DNA of 64,000 nt from positions 27,934,160-27,998,159 of the forward strand of contig CM064632.1 in NCBI GenBank assembly GCA_032717465.1. Reading direction: 5' to 3'. The notes beneath the pieces were generated by a model. The model was not told where the DNA came from and searched no databases. It saw only the letters and a list, made by a program, of their open reading frames with translations. Source of the DNA: Coenobita brevimanus. Taxonomy: Eukaryota; Arthropoda; Malacostraca; Decapoda; Coenobitidae. Of this stretch, positions 10,787 through 22,610 are shown in pieces (the first letter of the stretch is position 1; each line of letters starts with the position of its first letter). Position numbers and translations under genes: made by a program.

Positions 10787-11400
10787 AGGAGGCGAGAGTA
10801 GGAGGGACTGAGGAGGTGTGGGGGGACGAGAGTAGGAGGGACTGAGGAGGTGTGGGGGGACGAGAGGAGGAGGGACTGAGGAGGTGTGGGGGGACGAGAG
10901 TAGGAGGGACTGAGGAGGTGTGGGGGGACGAGAGGAGGAGGGACTGAGGAGGTGTGGGGGGACGAGAGAAGGAGGGACTGAGGAGGTGTGGGGGGACGAG
11001 AGGAGGAGGGACTGAGGAGGTGTGGGGGGACGAGAGTAGGAGGGACTGAGGAGGTGTGGGGGGACGAGAGAAGGAGGGACTGAGGAGGTGTGGGGGGACG
11101 AGAGGAGGAGGGACTGAGGAGGTGTGGGGGGACGAGAGAAGGAGGGACTGAGGAGGTGTGAGAGGACGAGAGGAGGAGGGACTGAGGAGGTGTGAGAGGA
11201 CGAGAGGAGGAGGGACTGAGGAGGTGTGGGGGGACGAGAGAAGGAGGGACTGAGGAGGTGTGGGGGGACGAGAGAAGGAGGGACTGAGGAGGTGTGGGGG
11301 GACGAGAGAAGGAGGGACTGAGGAGGTGTGAGAGGACGAGAGGAGGAGGGACTGAGGAGGTGTGGGGGGACGGGAGGATGAGGGACTGAGGAGAGAGGAG
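10787..11400. repeat. 34-bp G/A-rich minisatellite, about 18 units
   Basis: Units carrying AGGAGGGACTGAGGAGGTGT followed by GGGGGGACGAGAG recur every 34 bp (for example 10861 and 10895). The variable spots are GAGAG versus GGGGG and GTAGG/GAAGG/GGAGG. Minus-strand Pro/Ser-rich frames of up to 648 codons across this and the next region reflect purine-strand bias, not a gene. Confidence 0.95.
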
Positions 11401-11414
11401 AGAAGGTGTGAGGA

Positions 11415-11540
11415 ATGAATGGAAGAAGTGGGGAAGATGAAACAGGGGAAGGGGGGAGCAAGAGGTGTAGTAGGATATGAATGGAAGAAGTGGGGAAGAT
11501 GAAACAGGGGAAGGGGGGAGCAAGAGGTGTAGTAGGATAA
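11415..11540. repeat. 62-bp direct duplication
   Basis: ATGAATGGAAGAAGTGGGGA and the following bases occur at 11415 and again at 11477, essentially identical over about 62 bp. Confidence 0.85.
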
Positions 11541-11545
11541 GTGTA

Positions 11546-11959
11546 GGAAATGAATTAGCCTATGAAGGGATGCGAAGGAACGGGGGAAGGGAGGGGGAAG
11601 CGATGTATCTGAGGGGTAAACGAGGAGGGACGAGGGAAGGCGAAGGCTGAGAGGAATGAGGGAGGGGAAGGTGAACCGAGGTGGAGAGTAACACTGCAAG
11701 GGTTGGGGGAGAGTGAAAGTGGGGAGGGATCTAGGGGGTGGAGAGTGTGTGTGGGATAGGGAGAAAGAGAAGATGGGGTTGGGGAAAGGTGGGAGGGGAG
11801 TAAGGATGGGGAAGAAGAAACAAGAATGGGGGAAGAGAGAACAAGTAAGAGAAATGAAGGGGATTGTGGGGGAAGTGAGATATGAAGTGGCGAAGGTGAA
11901 GAGGAGGACGAGGAGTGAGAGGAAGAGTATATGGAGCACAAAGGAACAAACAGCGACAT
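11546..11959. repeat. Homopurine (G/A) tract, left part
   Basis: The plus strand is nearly all G and A, with occasional T. Together with 12181-13690 it flanks the family E core. No gene. Confidence 0.8.
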
Positions 11960-12180
11960 GACTGTTGGTCCTTTCGTGGCTGCTAACTAACAAAACTATT
12001 CTGTCAGCTAAAGACAATGACAGAAGAGCAGGAAGGTTCCCCCCCCCCACCAAACCCTCCAGCTGAAGCCGGCAGGAAATAGTGAGTAGAACCAGCATGC
12101 AGCACAGAAAAGCCGTCATGGAAAATTCATAGGAATGAAGGAAAGGAAATCTAACTCTACACCATCTACCTGAATGATAT
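11960..12180 (-). mobile_element. Family E core between purine tracts
   Basis: In reverse complement this stretch (GCTTCAGCTGGAGGGTTTGG followed by a G-run, then GTTTTGTTAG...TTGTT) matches 38815-39045 on the plus strand, where a polypyrimidine tract also follows. The arrangement of core plus long polypyrimidine arm is shared, so the tracts look like part of the repeat unit. Confidence 0.6.
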
Positions 12181-13690
12181 GGGTAAGAGGGGTGAAGAAG
12201 GAGGAAGAAATGGAGTGAGAGGGAAGGGGATAGGAGTAAGGGGAGAGGGAGAGAAGTGAGGGCAGGGAGAGAGAAGTGAGGAGGAAGGGAAGGCGAGAGA
12301 ACTGAGGAAAGGAGAGAGGGATGAGAAGAATGAGAAGAGAGAAGGAGAAGAGTAAGGGGATGAAGGAGGGATAAATGAGGAGGAGAGAGGGGGAGAAGAA
12401 CGAGAGGAGGGAGGAGGGAGTAAAGTATGAGGAGGGAGAGGAAGGAGGGAGAAGAGGAGATGTGAAGTACGAAAGGAAGAAGAAGAGTGAGGAGGTGTGA
12501 AGTAGGAGACGGAGGAGATGGGTGAGGAGGAGGGGAGAAGATGGGTGAGGAGGAGGGGAGGAGAGAGATGGAGGAAAAGAGGAGTGAGAGGGAGAGGAAA
12601 CAAGCTGTGTCTGGGGGAGGTGGAAGGGAAGGTGTAAGAGAGGGCAAAGACTAGTGAGGCTGAGAAGATAAAGAAACGAGGAGGGAGGCGGAGAAACAAC
12701 ATTTTGGGGTAAGGGAGGAGATGACGGTGAGGGGGGGGGGTGAGAAGAGGAGAGAGGGGGAAGGGAGAGGGGTAGAGAAGGAAGAGAAGGGAAGAGCGGG
12801 AGAGAAGGAAGGGAAGGGAAGAAGGGGAGAGGAGGAAGAGGAAGGGAGAGGAGGAGAGGAGGAAGAGGAGGGGGGAAGAGTAGAGAAAGAAGACGAGGGG
12901 AGAGGGGAAGAGGGGGGGTAAGGGGAGATTCAGGGAGAGGAAGAGACATATGAAAGACGAAGGAGAAAGGAAAGAAGGAGGGAATGAAAGGAAGGGTGAG
13001 GGGAAGAGGAAGGGTGGGAGGGGAAGGGAAGATAGGAGGAAAGACAGAGGTGAAGGATGAAAAGATGCAAGAGGGGTGGGGGGAAGGCGAGAAGTGATGG
13101 AGGGAGAAAGGTTGAAGGGAAGGTGAGGGAATGGAGAATGGGTGAGGAAGAGAGGGTGTCAGGATGGAAGATAAGGGAAAGAAGAGGAGTGAAGAGGAGG
13201 AGACGAGGTATGAGTGGGGGGGGGAGAAGAGTGGGGGGGAGAGGAGTGAGGGGAGGATGGATGAAGGGGCTGGAAGAGAGGATTAGTTAGTTTGGGAGGG
13301 GAGGAGGAGGAGGAGGAGGAGGAGAGTAGTTGCGAGGAGTTAGAGGGAAAGGAAGTGGAGGAGGTGTGAGGTGTGGGAGGAAAAGAGAGACGAAAACTGA
13401 GAGAAGGGTAGGGGGAAACTGAGAGGCTCGAGGCGGAAAAATAGAGTGAAAGGGCGTGGGAAAAAATTGAGGGTGGATGAAAGAAGAATACGATAAGCAG
13501 AGACGAATGAGACGAGAAGAGGCGAGAGGAAGGTGGGGAGAGGGAGGGCTGGGGAGGACAAGATGTGGGGTGGCACATTACCCTGTCGAGGTCTTATCTG
13601 GCTGGCTCGTGACAGGGGAGGGGGGATAGAGTTGGGGGGATGGAGGAGGAGGAGGAAGAGGAGGAGGAAGGTTGTGTACCGGTACGTTAG
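12181..13690. repeat. Homopurine (G/A) tract, right part, about 1.5 kb
   Basis: An unusually long plus-strand purine run with short AGG triplet arrays (for example at 13300-13322 and 13640-13668). The long Ser/Pro/Leu-rich minus-strand frames (for example 12116-12949) are composition effects. Confidence 0.85.
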
Positions 13691-13731
13691 TTTAGGTGTT
13701 ATCAATAATTACAAGGGGAAAGTGCAGTCTC

Positions 13732-13734
<3 letters not shown>

Positions 13735-13788
<54 letters not shown>
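13735..13788. repeat. (TA)n microsatellite
   Basis: An uninterrupted TA run. Confidence 0.97.
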
Positions 13789-13790
<2 letters not shown>

Positions 13791-14737
13791 CCTCTCCAGA
13801 GAATTTGCATTTCTTTGAACTCAGGTCCAATGACTCACTGTCAAATAACATCGTCTGGATTTAACTGGAATAGAACGTTAAATCTGTCCCGACCATGGAA
13901 GGGTAGATGGTGACAGTATTAATACTGTGGCCCAAAAGACTAGATCTCAGCTGGAATGGAATGCTATAGCAGCCTAGTCCTGACCATGAGAGAGTTGAGA
14001 TTTCAACAAAAAAATCTTTTCACTTCTCAGCTACCGCCTCCACTGTCGTGTTTGGCGGAAAACCAATGCATCACTAACACAAATTAAATTACACAGATTA
14101 TCACAGAATGCTTCATGAGCTGCATATATCCCCAGTGGAGCTCACCATGTCTGAGATTTGGAGGAGGGGGGGCTATTGTTGAGATGCAAACAAAGCAAAA
14201 CTCAGATTAACAAAGTTATGACTGATTTTCTCCAGAAACTGACTTGTTTTTCGTAAGAAGTACAACGAGAATGCAGAATCTTATAGCATCTGTTCTTTAT
14301 GCAAACCCAGAACTTAGTGACGAGAGAAAAATTACCGGCAACCTATGTTTCCTTTGCAGAAATGATCACAGAAAGAGAGTACTGAGTCCTCCCATGTCTC
14401 TTGTTCATCCTCCCCCCCCCCCAAAAAAAAAAAAAATAGATATCACAAGAAACTGGGTCAAAATTGTAGAAGAAAATATCGAAAATATTTTTTTTTCCCC
14501 TGAAGATAACCGACTATCCATTTTCGGTTCATGACAGACTGTTTTAGCCTACCATCCCCAAGACAAACCCAGGACAGCAGAAATATTAATCCCTATCACG
14601 ATCAACGTTTTAACTGAGGATAAAGAACTTGGTCTTATTTTAACTTCCGACGGACGACGGTAACAGCAAACAAACAACTTATACTTCTCTAAATTATAAA
14701 GAGCCTAACCTCTTTCCTCCTACCTATTATTCCCGTG
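13789..14737. other. No gene recognised
   Basis: Contains CCTGACCATGAGAGAGTTGA near 13978, echoed by CTCGACCATGAGAGGGTTGA at 18448, so a further low-copy dispersed repeat is likely. A C-run then A-run occurs at 14411-14437. No RNA or protein gene is visible. Confidence 0.4.
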
Positions 14738-15114
14738 TGTGTGTGTGTGTGTGTGTTCAAGAAAAGCCTGACTGGAACATTATGCACTCGTCATCCGTCC
14801 CTGTACACTTGGGAAGCCTGCGAAACCATGACAACAAAGAGGTTTCACAAAGACGTTTCACTGTGTTCTCGTTCGCATTGGAAACTTCATGGCTCTTCCT
14901 TCACAGTAATTTATCTACAGTAGCATCAGTGACGTTAATATTGTCATTTATGTTATTTAAAGCTTTCAATTGCGATAGTTTGCATCAATAACATACAAAA
15001 GGACATGAACAGGTATAAGTCAAAATAAATCGCTGAGAAAAGCTGTAACGAAATCTCCCAGGTACGACTGTTACCTACTGCCCTGGGCCTGGATTCTCAC
15101 TCACTCTTACACAA

Positions 15115-15170
<56 letters not shown>
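14738..15170. repeat. Short (GT)n, (CT)n and (CA)n tracts with family A fragment
   Basis: GT at 14736-14756 and CT then CA at 15115-15168. At 15022-15060 AAAATAAATCGCTGAGAAAA and GTAACGAAATCTCCC resemble the right arm of family A. Confidence 0.7.
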
Positions 15171-15171
<1 letters not shown>

Positions 15172-15335
15172 ACTTCTCTGTCGTAACTCATACAAGAACG
15201 AATGGTGAAGCGGGATACTGCACTCATTGTTCTTACTATCCATCCTACAGAAACAAATGTAAGATACGATAGTGAACTGATCGTACGTCTGGCTGTGAAT
15301 CCGGACTCTGTGCTGAGTTCACACTGGTATTCTTC

Positions 15336-15485
15336 TATCTATCTGTCTTTTGCCAGACACCTCAAGCCGGTAATGGGTGGCCACAAACAAAACGCTATGT
15401 CGCCCTGTCCCCCGCCATTTCTCTGCCCTCCCCCCAGTTCACACCTCTCTCTCTCATGTACCTCTCCATCCCTCCATCTTAACCT
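15336..15485 (-). mobile_element. LINE-A 3' end fragment
   Basis: On the plus strand TCTATCTATCTGTC is followed by GCCAGACACCTCAAG, GGGTGGCCACAAACAAAACG and CCCTCCATCTT. This is the reverse complement of the 3' end of the element at 32348-33991, including its microsatellite tail. Only about 150 bp remain, so it is strongly 5'-truncated, as usual for LINE copies. Confidence 0.7.
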
Positions 15486-15547
15486 CAATAATCGTACCAC
15501 TGAAGGCCACAACAGTCACAACTACAACACCCATCTACATATATATA

Positions 15548-15760
15548 GGGGCTCGTATTCTCAATGGTTTAGGAAGCCCCCTAACACCTCTTCCTTGCCG
15601 ATTTATGCTTTGATGCGGCTGGCTAATAACGTTTTGTACGTTACTGATTCAGTGTATGGTGATATTAGAATGATTTAAGCAAAACACACGGGGAAGTCAA
15701 GGTGTAATAATAAGTAGCTTAGGAAGTGGTGTTAGGGAGCTTCCGACCAGTATACGGGCC
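15548..15760. mobile_element. Family A short inverted-repeat element, copy 3
   Basis: The outer ends are GGGGCTCGTATTCTC and GTATACGGGCC. The arms are CCCTAACACCTCTTCCTTG and GTGGTGTTAGGGAGCTTCC. Confidence 0.8.
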
Positions 15761-16750
15761 AGAGATACTTTCCACTGATGTACACCCATTGTGAACACCT
15801 ATCGACGTCTTGGGAGGTAAAAAAATAAAAATATAAAACATCAAAACGACACACACCAGCCGCCGGCTTCATTTCGAGACAGCACTGTCCACCTTAAGAA
15901 TGTGGTCCAACTTAAGTCAAATTTTAGTCAGTTAAGAAGGCTTTCCAGATTCCCTTTCTTTCCAGTTTATATATTTCGTGTATTTCACATTATTGTCCAA
16001 TTTATGTTATCTTCATCTTTACAGTATATGGACAAACATTGCAAAAACAATATATATACAAGAGCAATTATATGAACGTATGAAAACTATCCTGCCAATT
16101 CGAAGCTCTAAATGAAAGACACGTGATAGCGAAGCAGTAGACTGGTACTCACTTATTTGGTATCTGTGAAAGAGATGGGGCAATGCGAGGAGGAGGATTG
16201 GGGGAGATGATGACGCCTTTCTCTCTTCCGTCCCACTCACAAAGTACTATACAGAAGAGTACCACAGAGGCGAGTGTCTGGCCCTACCTTGCTATCACCT
16301 CTTAGACATTCAGTGGTTCGAAGTTGTGGGCGAAACACAGAACTTCCTCCAGTATACAGCTGCCGACATAAACCTCGATCCTCTGCATAACGATACATAC
16401 CGAGAGAGTGAACAGTGGCTTTTGAAACAAGGTGCTGGGGTCTACGGAATCCAACAAGCTATTCAGAATACTGTGCACGAGTTTCATAATTGTTAAACTA
16501 AAAACTGGAACGATGTTCACGTCCGCAACAGCACCACATAAGGAAGAGATGACAAGGTGTGTCTTAACCTAACGAAAATGTGGATGCTATTCTTATTGGC
16601 TTAAAACGGGGGTTCACAGCCTGGGGAAAGATTTCGGATTTGCCCAAATAAGGAAAACAAATTCTGATTAATAACTAGCCTAAATTGCAAGCATCAATTG
16701 CCCTTGTGTTTCCTGTCTGGTCACGAGAGTTGGCAGTTCAGCAACTTACG
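15761..16750. other. No gene recognised
   Basis: Moderate-complexity sequence with short frames only. Nothing supports a coding or RNA gene. Confidence 0.4.
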
Positions 16751-16970
16751 GTCGTAGTGATGTCGGGTAGAGAAGCTCCCTAACACCTCTTCCTGAGCGA
16801 TTTATTTTGTTAGTACACTTTACTGTCCTCCTCTATGTTACATAATTCCTTCTAATATCGTCATGCTCTGCAAAAATAACAAACAAAAGTATATTAACTG
16901 TACATACCTAAATATAAATCGCTAAGGAAGAGGTGCTAGGCAGCCTCCTCATGCGACAAGAATACGGGCC
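16751..16970. mobile_element. Family A short inverted-repeat element, copy 4
   Basis: A well-preserved copy. The left arm is AAGCTCCCTAACACCTCTTC and CGATTTATTTTG. The right arm is ATAAATCGCTAAGGAAGAGG then GAATACGGGCC. The interior has ACTTTACTGTCCTCCTCTAT and TCTAATATCGTCATGCTCTG. Confidence 0.85.
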
Positions 16971-17006
16971 TTAGAGCTGGATGTGGATTATATTTTTCAT
17001 CTCCAG

Positions 17007-17030
17007 TACTCTCTCTCTCTCTCTCTCTAA
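17007..17030. repeat. (CT)n microsatellite
   Basis: A short CT run. Confidence 0.9.
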
Positions 17031-17186
17031 CATTGACGTTATACTGAAGAAAATAACGTATACCCGTACAGTGTGAGGAGGTAAACCCATAAAGGTATTA
17101 ATTATCAGGCTGCTCATGTGTATACTTGTAATTTTTCCATGTTTACATTCGTTTACTTCCTGCCAGATCTATTCGTTATAATACAG

Positions 17187-17408
17187 GTCCGTATACTCGT
17201 CGGGTATGGAGGCTCCGTAACAATTCTTCATCAACGATTTAGTTTCCAAAATATCCATTAATATCCTTCTTTTTGCATCTTATATCTTTTTTCTTGTCGA
17301 CATACATTGCATGAATAACAGACAAGAATATAGTAACGGAGAAGAATAAAAATAAATAAATAGGTAAGGAAGAGGTGTTACTAAGCTTCCTAACCACACA
17401 AGAATACT
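17187..17408. mobile_element. Family A short inverted-repeat element, copy 5
   Basis: A diverged copy starting GGTCCGTATACTCGTCGGGT and ending CTTCCTAACCACACAAGAAT. The left CTAACACCTC segment is altered to GTAACAATTCTTCATC. Confidence 0.7.
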
Positions 17409-17749
17409 TCCCACAGTCTTACGCATCTGTTTAGAAAAATATCAAGCAATGCATATGGTTTGGACACCCTGCCGTACACCATAATACAATTTAACAGTGG
17501 TTTTATTGGCATGACACGTGACATTCCCCTTCTCTCCATTTCCTCATATTTAGTGATCTTAGGAGTAAAAAATTAATGTAATGATGATGAACTGTCAGAC
17601 GAAAGTTCCTCCTAGGTAACGTTGTACTCATTAATATAATGGATTACTGTATTTTACACCAACTCTGATAGCACTGTACATTCTTTCATATTATTAAGCT
17701 CTTTTATACTGTTAAGATGAAAGTGTCCTTAACTTGACTTTTAAAATCA

Positions 17750-17825
17750 TCACCATCATCATTACCTTTATTATTATTATTATTAATATTATTATTATTA
17801 TTATTATTACTCTTCATCATCATTA
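17750..17825. repeat. (ATC)n and (ATT)n trinucleotide tracts
   Basis: CATCATCATT then TTATTATTATTATTA with a single phase slip. Confidence 0.9.
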
Positions 17826-18130
17826 CAGTCCTAAACTTCTTCATAATTTCATAATCTGGCATTCTTTTTGTCCCTCATCTAGCGTTCCATTTCAGCTCTT
17901 CCCTTTGTAGGTAAACTTTCAGGTGGATTCGCTGGGTTCATTCTCTCCCCTCGTCTCCCCTCGCTGGACTGCCTGTGTGCCAGAAATGACAAGTGATTGG
18001 TATTAGCCATTCATTAACACAGGGATTGCTGCTTTGAGTGCTCCAGCCAACAATCAATCCCAAAACTGCATTTCTCATACCGACATAAGAAAGAAAATAA
18101 TAATAAAAAAAACACTTCCAGCCGTATCCT

Positions 18131-18337
18131 TGGCTCCCATTCTCGTCGGTTAAGGAAGCTCCCTAACAACTGTTCCTTGGAGACTTATTTTGATTATACT
18201 TTACCATTTTCTGTGTCGCTTAAATCATTCCAGTATCACTCTGCATAAATAAGGTATAAAATACTTTATTTACCGGGGTCCGAAAATAAATTGCTAAAGA
18301 AGAGGTGTTAGGGAGCCTCCTCAACCCACGAGAATGA
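18131..18337. mobile_element. Family A short inverted-repeat element, copy 6
   Basis: The ends are CATTCTCGTCGGTTAAGGAA and CCTCAACCCACGAGAATGAG, with inner arms GCTCCCTAACAACTGTTCCT and AAGAAGAGGTGTTAGGGAGC. Confidence 0.85.
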
Positions 18338-18559
18338 GATCTGTTCCCTTCACTACGACGACCTAACATTTTACGAGTAGTTGGTTCTTCTGACCTCTAG
18401 GCGGTTGTGTTCAATTTCACCACTACTAGAACAAAATCTATTGTTATCTCGACCATGAGAGGGTTGAAGCAGACAGTCAGTTGTTGCTGAGTCCTAACCT
18501 TCCTCTAGAATTCAAAAACGATCGACAACAGTCAAATGTTACATCCAGGTCCTTATCAA

Positions 18560-18850
18560 TACAGCTTCATTCAATTACCCCATCTTCATACTCTCTCCTA
18601 CTGTATATACTTCCTCCTCATCCTTGGTCTATCTCTGCTTCTTCTTCGAGTTATATACTTCTACTCTTCACTGCATTTTATTCTTGTTCTGCCTTTCGTT
18701 CTCTCGTCCACTTAATCTTCTCCTCCTGATACCTTATTCTCCATCTATCCCTCCTCCTTCCAACCTCCCCGCACCCAAACCCCGACCTCCTACCTCTGTA
18801 CCCCCACCTCACTCTCGGTTTACCTCTCCTTCTCCTCCCTGCACTTCTAA
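18560..18850. repeat. Polypyrimidine-rich tract
   Basis: C/T-rich plus strand with CTTCTTC, CTCCTCC and CCCCACC runs. The Leu/Ser/Pro-rich frames are composition effects. Confidence 0.6.
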
Positions 18851-18912
18851 TTAGCTCAGTCTGGCCTCAGGTGATAGGGTCAGTGATGAGAGCACCTGTT
18901 GACATCATGGCC

Positions 18913-18915
<3 letters not shown>

Positions 18916-18992
<77 letters not shown>
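18916..18992. repeat. Compound (GT)n-(GA)n microsatellite
   Basis: GT units (18916-18960) pass directly into GA units (18962-18992). Confidence 0.97.
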
Positions 18993-18995
<3 letters not shown>

Positions 18996-19165
18996 AATTA
19001 AAAAACCTCTTCATATTACTCTGCACCTTGCCGTGGGAAGAAACCTGGTCTGACCCTGGTGAGGCGCTGTCTACCAATGGAGAGCGCCGGATCCCTACAC
19101 TGTTTACACACTATACTGTACACCTGTGTTAAACCGGTCTGCCCGGGCAGAGACAGACCGGGATT

Positions 19166-19330
19166 AATCAGAAACAACAAAAACATTGTCAATAAACAAC
19201 AAAAACGACAATAACAAATATCACTCAACTTCCCATGCCCTGAAAGGAGGATGGAAAGTAAGAGAGGACGCAAGATCAGCCTGTAGTCACTGAGGTCACG
19301 TCCAGATATGCATGCAACATCAACAAAATG
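19166..19330 (+). mobile_element. Family F fragment
   Basis: CTGAAAGGAGGATGG (near 19240), CAGCCTGTAGTCACTGAGGT and CACGTCCAGATATG match the 3' part of family F at 9690-9760 and 25430-25505. AAC-rich sequence lies upstream here rather than downstream, so the copy may be rearranged. Confidence 0.45.
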
Positions 19331-19569
19331 ACGCTTTGCAGGCAGGACGACCCGTAAATATTTCACTCCGATTACAGTAGGACAATCTAACGCATATCAG
19401 GAAATCTCTTCTCTTACTGAAGGAGTAGTGAAACATATATATTGTTCATTCCCGGCCAACAGTGCTGGTGTTATTACTACACGCTTTGTCCATGCTCAAC
19501 ATTGTGTCATACCGTTTACTTGATTATCTTATTCTGACTACCACAAGACGATTTTATCCGTCAGTTTTT

Positions 19570-19855
19570 ATTTACCTGATCAGCTAATCAGGTCAGGTGT
19601 GGGTAAGGGGATGGGTCTGTTATGATGTGGCAGGGGTAAACCAGCTCTGCTGTCGGGCCCTGCTGCGGATGTCACTGATTGCATTGCGCAGTTGACCCTT
19701 GTGCGATGTGGTGCGGTAAGGATCTGTCCGTTCTCCCCTTGGGGCTAAGATGCGAATGAATGTGTTTGAATGGATGAGTAAATGGGGAGTGTGTCGTCCT
19801 GTCTCGGCTACCTCCCTTTCCTTGGGGGAAGCAGTCTAGGTATATAGATAGATTT
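19570..19855 (+). mobile_element. Family I retroelement 3' end
   Basis: CCCCTTGGGGCTAAGATGCG, then GGATGAGTAAATGGGGAGTG, GTCGTCCTGTCTCGGCTACC and a TATATAGATAGATTT end. The reverse complement of the last part recurs at 36772-36905. The GATA-like tail suggests a retroposed element. No coding frame was recognised. Confidence 0.55.
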
Positions 19856-20029
19856 TTATTTACCTCTAGCAGGGAACTCGATAATGAAAAATATATCTAC
19901 TCTTTCTCCAGTCAAAGTTTCTCCTATGGTGAACAAAATCTGATGAAAGCAAATGTAAAATGAAAAATGCTCCATTAGATGAAACAGAAGATGCGACACT
20001 GCAATGTGTGATCCACGTGTGGCACTGTG

Positions 20030-20935
20030 TAACAGTAACAGTGTGAAGTGTGGTACTGAGTGGTGTGGTAGTGTGAGGTGTGGTAGTGTGTGGTGTAGTG
20101 TGTGACGTGGCAGTGTCTAACCTGGCGATATGATGTACAGTAATGTATGATGTGGTAATTGTGTAGTGTGGTGTGGTCCGGTGCGGTGTGGTGTGGTAGT
20201 GTTTGTGGTGGTAATGTTTAGTGTCGATGTTTCTGGCATGGCAGTGTATGACTAGTGTATGACATGGCTGTGTGTGCTATGGTGCTGTGTGGCAAGGTGG
20301 TGTGCGGTATGATAATGTGTGATGGGAGAAGTGTGTACGACGTGGTAGTGTGTGATATAACAGTGTGAAGGGTGGCAGTGTGTGATATGACAGTGTGAAG
20401 GGTGGCAGGGTGTGATATGACAGCACTGGGTGCAGCGGTGTAAGGGTATGGCAATTGATGGTGCTGTAGTGTGTGGAATGGTAGTGTGTGATTAGAGTGT
20501 CAGTGTACGGAATTACAGTGTGTGGTGTGACAGTCTGTAGAAATACAGTGTGAAGTATGACAGCTTCAGTTATATGTACAGTATGGCAGTATGATGCTCG
20601 ACGGTGTGAGGTATATGCATGATAATCCAGTGTGTGACAGGAATATGGCAGTGTTTGATGTTATGCTGTGTGGAATGGCAATGGGGAATGTGACGGTGTG
20701 GCGTGCAGCAGTTTGTGATGTGGCAGTGTGAAGTACGGCAGTGTGATGGAAAACAATGAGAAGTTTGGCAGTGTGAAGGAAAACAATGGGAAGTTTTGCA
20801 GTGTGAAGGAGAACAATGGGAAGTTTGGCAGTGTGATGTATGTCTGAACTTTAAGCAATGAATGGTGTGGTTGTGTGCAATGGCAATGTGAAGTGTGATA
20901 TTGTGAGGTTACGAAGTATGAGGCATGAATGTAAG
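20030..20935. repeat. Degenerate GTGTGGCAGTGTGA-type repeat region
   Basis: The region is dominated by GTGTGG, GCAGTGTG and TGTGATG motifs at irregular spacing. Within it, 20741-20830 holds three 30-bp units (GTGTGAAGGAAAACAATGGG plus AAGTTTGGCA). Confidence 0.75.
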
Positions 20936-21018
20936 GTGAATGAAAGAAAACAGCACGGTCTTTTACAGCATATAAAAATTTTTAACACCAAACACCTATA
21001 CTCCCCTTACTAATTAGC

Positions 21019-21432
21019 CAGTGACTCTCTCTCTCTCTCTCTCGACGGGTTGGGGGGGGGGGAGACTGCGAAAGATCCAACTAATTATATCCAACTGAGG
21101 ACCTAGGACGCCAACTCGTCCCGGCCAAACAGTGGAAGCAACTGGGAAGTTAATAACGACGCGAACACCGGTTGGTCGCACTCCCTCCACCTAAACTTCC
21201 CTAACAAGGTGAAACTGTGAAGACCAGCCAATGTAGCTGCCAGTATCGTAATTTTTTTTTTCTACGATGCTGTTGATAGTGGAGACGTGTTTGACAATAC
21301 TGCCTGATTTTCTGCTTAGATTTAATATGACTTCCTTCTTTAGACACTGACTATGCCGTGTACACAAATATGCTGTATATATACTTGTATCTCGTATAGA
21401 TAGATAGATAGATAGATAGATAGACAGATGGA
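21019..21432. repeat. (CT)n and (GATA)n microsatellites
   Basis: A CT run at 21025-21042 and GATA units at about 21396-21432. The sequence between them is unremarkable. Confidence 0.85.
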
Positions 21433-22605
21433 TGGATAGATAGATATAGACAAACAGAGAGATATATAAATAAAGAGTGAGTGAATGAGTGAATTAAGCT
21501 ACAACATTACAACACACAATGGTGTAATCTCCATGTGCCAGCCTCAACACGAACAACTCAGTATCCCCAACCCCACAGCTCCCATACACCCACACTACCA
21601 GTCTCCTACACTCCTACACCATTCCCAACACCCCAGCTTTTCTAGTCGCATTCTGGGGAGTACTGGACCTGAGCAAATAATGCCTGTCTGCCTTAATGTC
21701 TCTCGTGTCGTCGATAGGCTCCCAAGGTTTCTCTATGGTGAATGTTATAAACTGGCTAAAAAACTGACGTCGCAACAGCAACAATTCTCCTGGCTAAAGA
21801 AAGCCATCTGACTTCGGACAATAAGAAATGTAAACTTCCTAATTCCTGATCATGATATTTTTTTTAATTTTTTTCATTTTCATTTTTTTTTTTTTTTTAA
21901 ATATAACATGTGTCTCTGGGATCAGTACATTCGTGTGGCGTTGGTCCAGTGAGGTACAACGTTAGTAATTTGCAGGCAGTGGGTTCTCCTCTTATTGACT
22001 TTATAAATCTTTTCTAGTCTACATCCAGATCACTGCTTGGAATCTCCATAATTTTTACCCTTTTTAATACTACGCGCCATTATTTACCTTTCCTACCGAC
22101 ATACAATTTCATCCAACCTACAAGACTCTTCCAACATAGCCCCTTCAAACCGAGGACGTCTTTATACACTATACTGATGTTGCTTTACCATATATTATTA
22201 TGCCTGATTAAACTCTAGAACTGGAGGAGTCAGACTGAACTTCATTAACTCCCCTCAGCTGAAAGAAATCCTTTATGGTAGGAAGAATAACATCATCATC
22301 TAATCCTGTGTTGCCCATGAGAAGCGTAGGAGCCCGAGGCTAGGCAAGTTGGTCCTGACATTTAAGATGAGTGACCAGCCTCACACATCCCTGAGTGGCG
22401 TTACGTGAGCAATAAACCCGAACCATCCCTTGGACATAAACCTACACTGGCTCAATCCGGGTGGAGCGCCTTAATTACCCGCTAAACAAATAAAAAAATA
22501 AAGACGTTCTACTGTAGAAGGTTTAAAAAGGAGTAAATTACTTAAACTGCGAGAAGCTGTAAGATAGTGCTGCAAAACTTAACCTCTTCAGTCCCACGGC
22601 GTATA
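21433..22605. other. No gene; possible degenerate SINE near 22300-22500
   Basis: An A-rich end at 22483-22502 (AAACAAATAAAAAAATAAAG) follows GGTGGAGCGCC, which could be a retroposed tail. I see no confident A/B boxes. The rest is unremarkable. Confidence 0.3.
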
Positions 22606-22610
22606 TTTCA

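Noticed and set aside
10701..12949. Long Ser/Pro/Leu-rich minus-strand frames up to 648 codons
   Set aside because: They follow from the homopurine plus strand, which cannot form TAA, TAG or TGA in reverse complement. The sequence shows tandem units of 34 and 62 bp and no domain.
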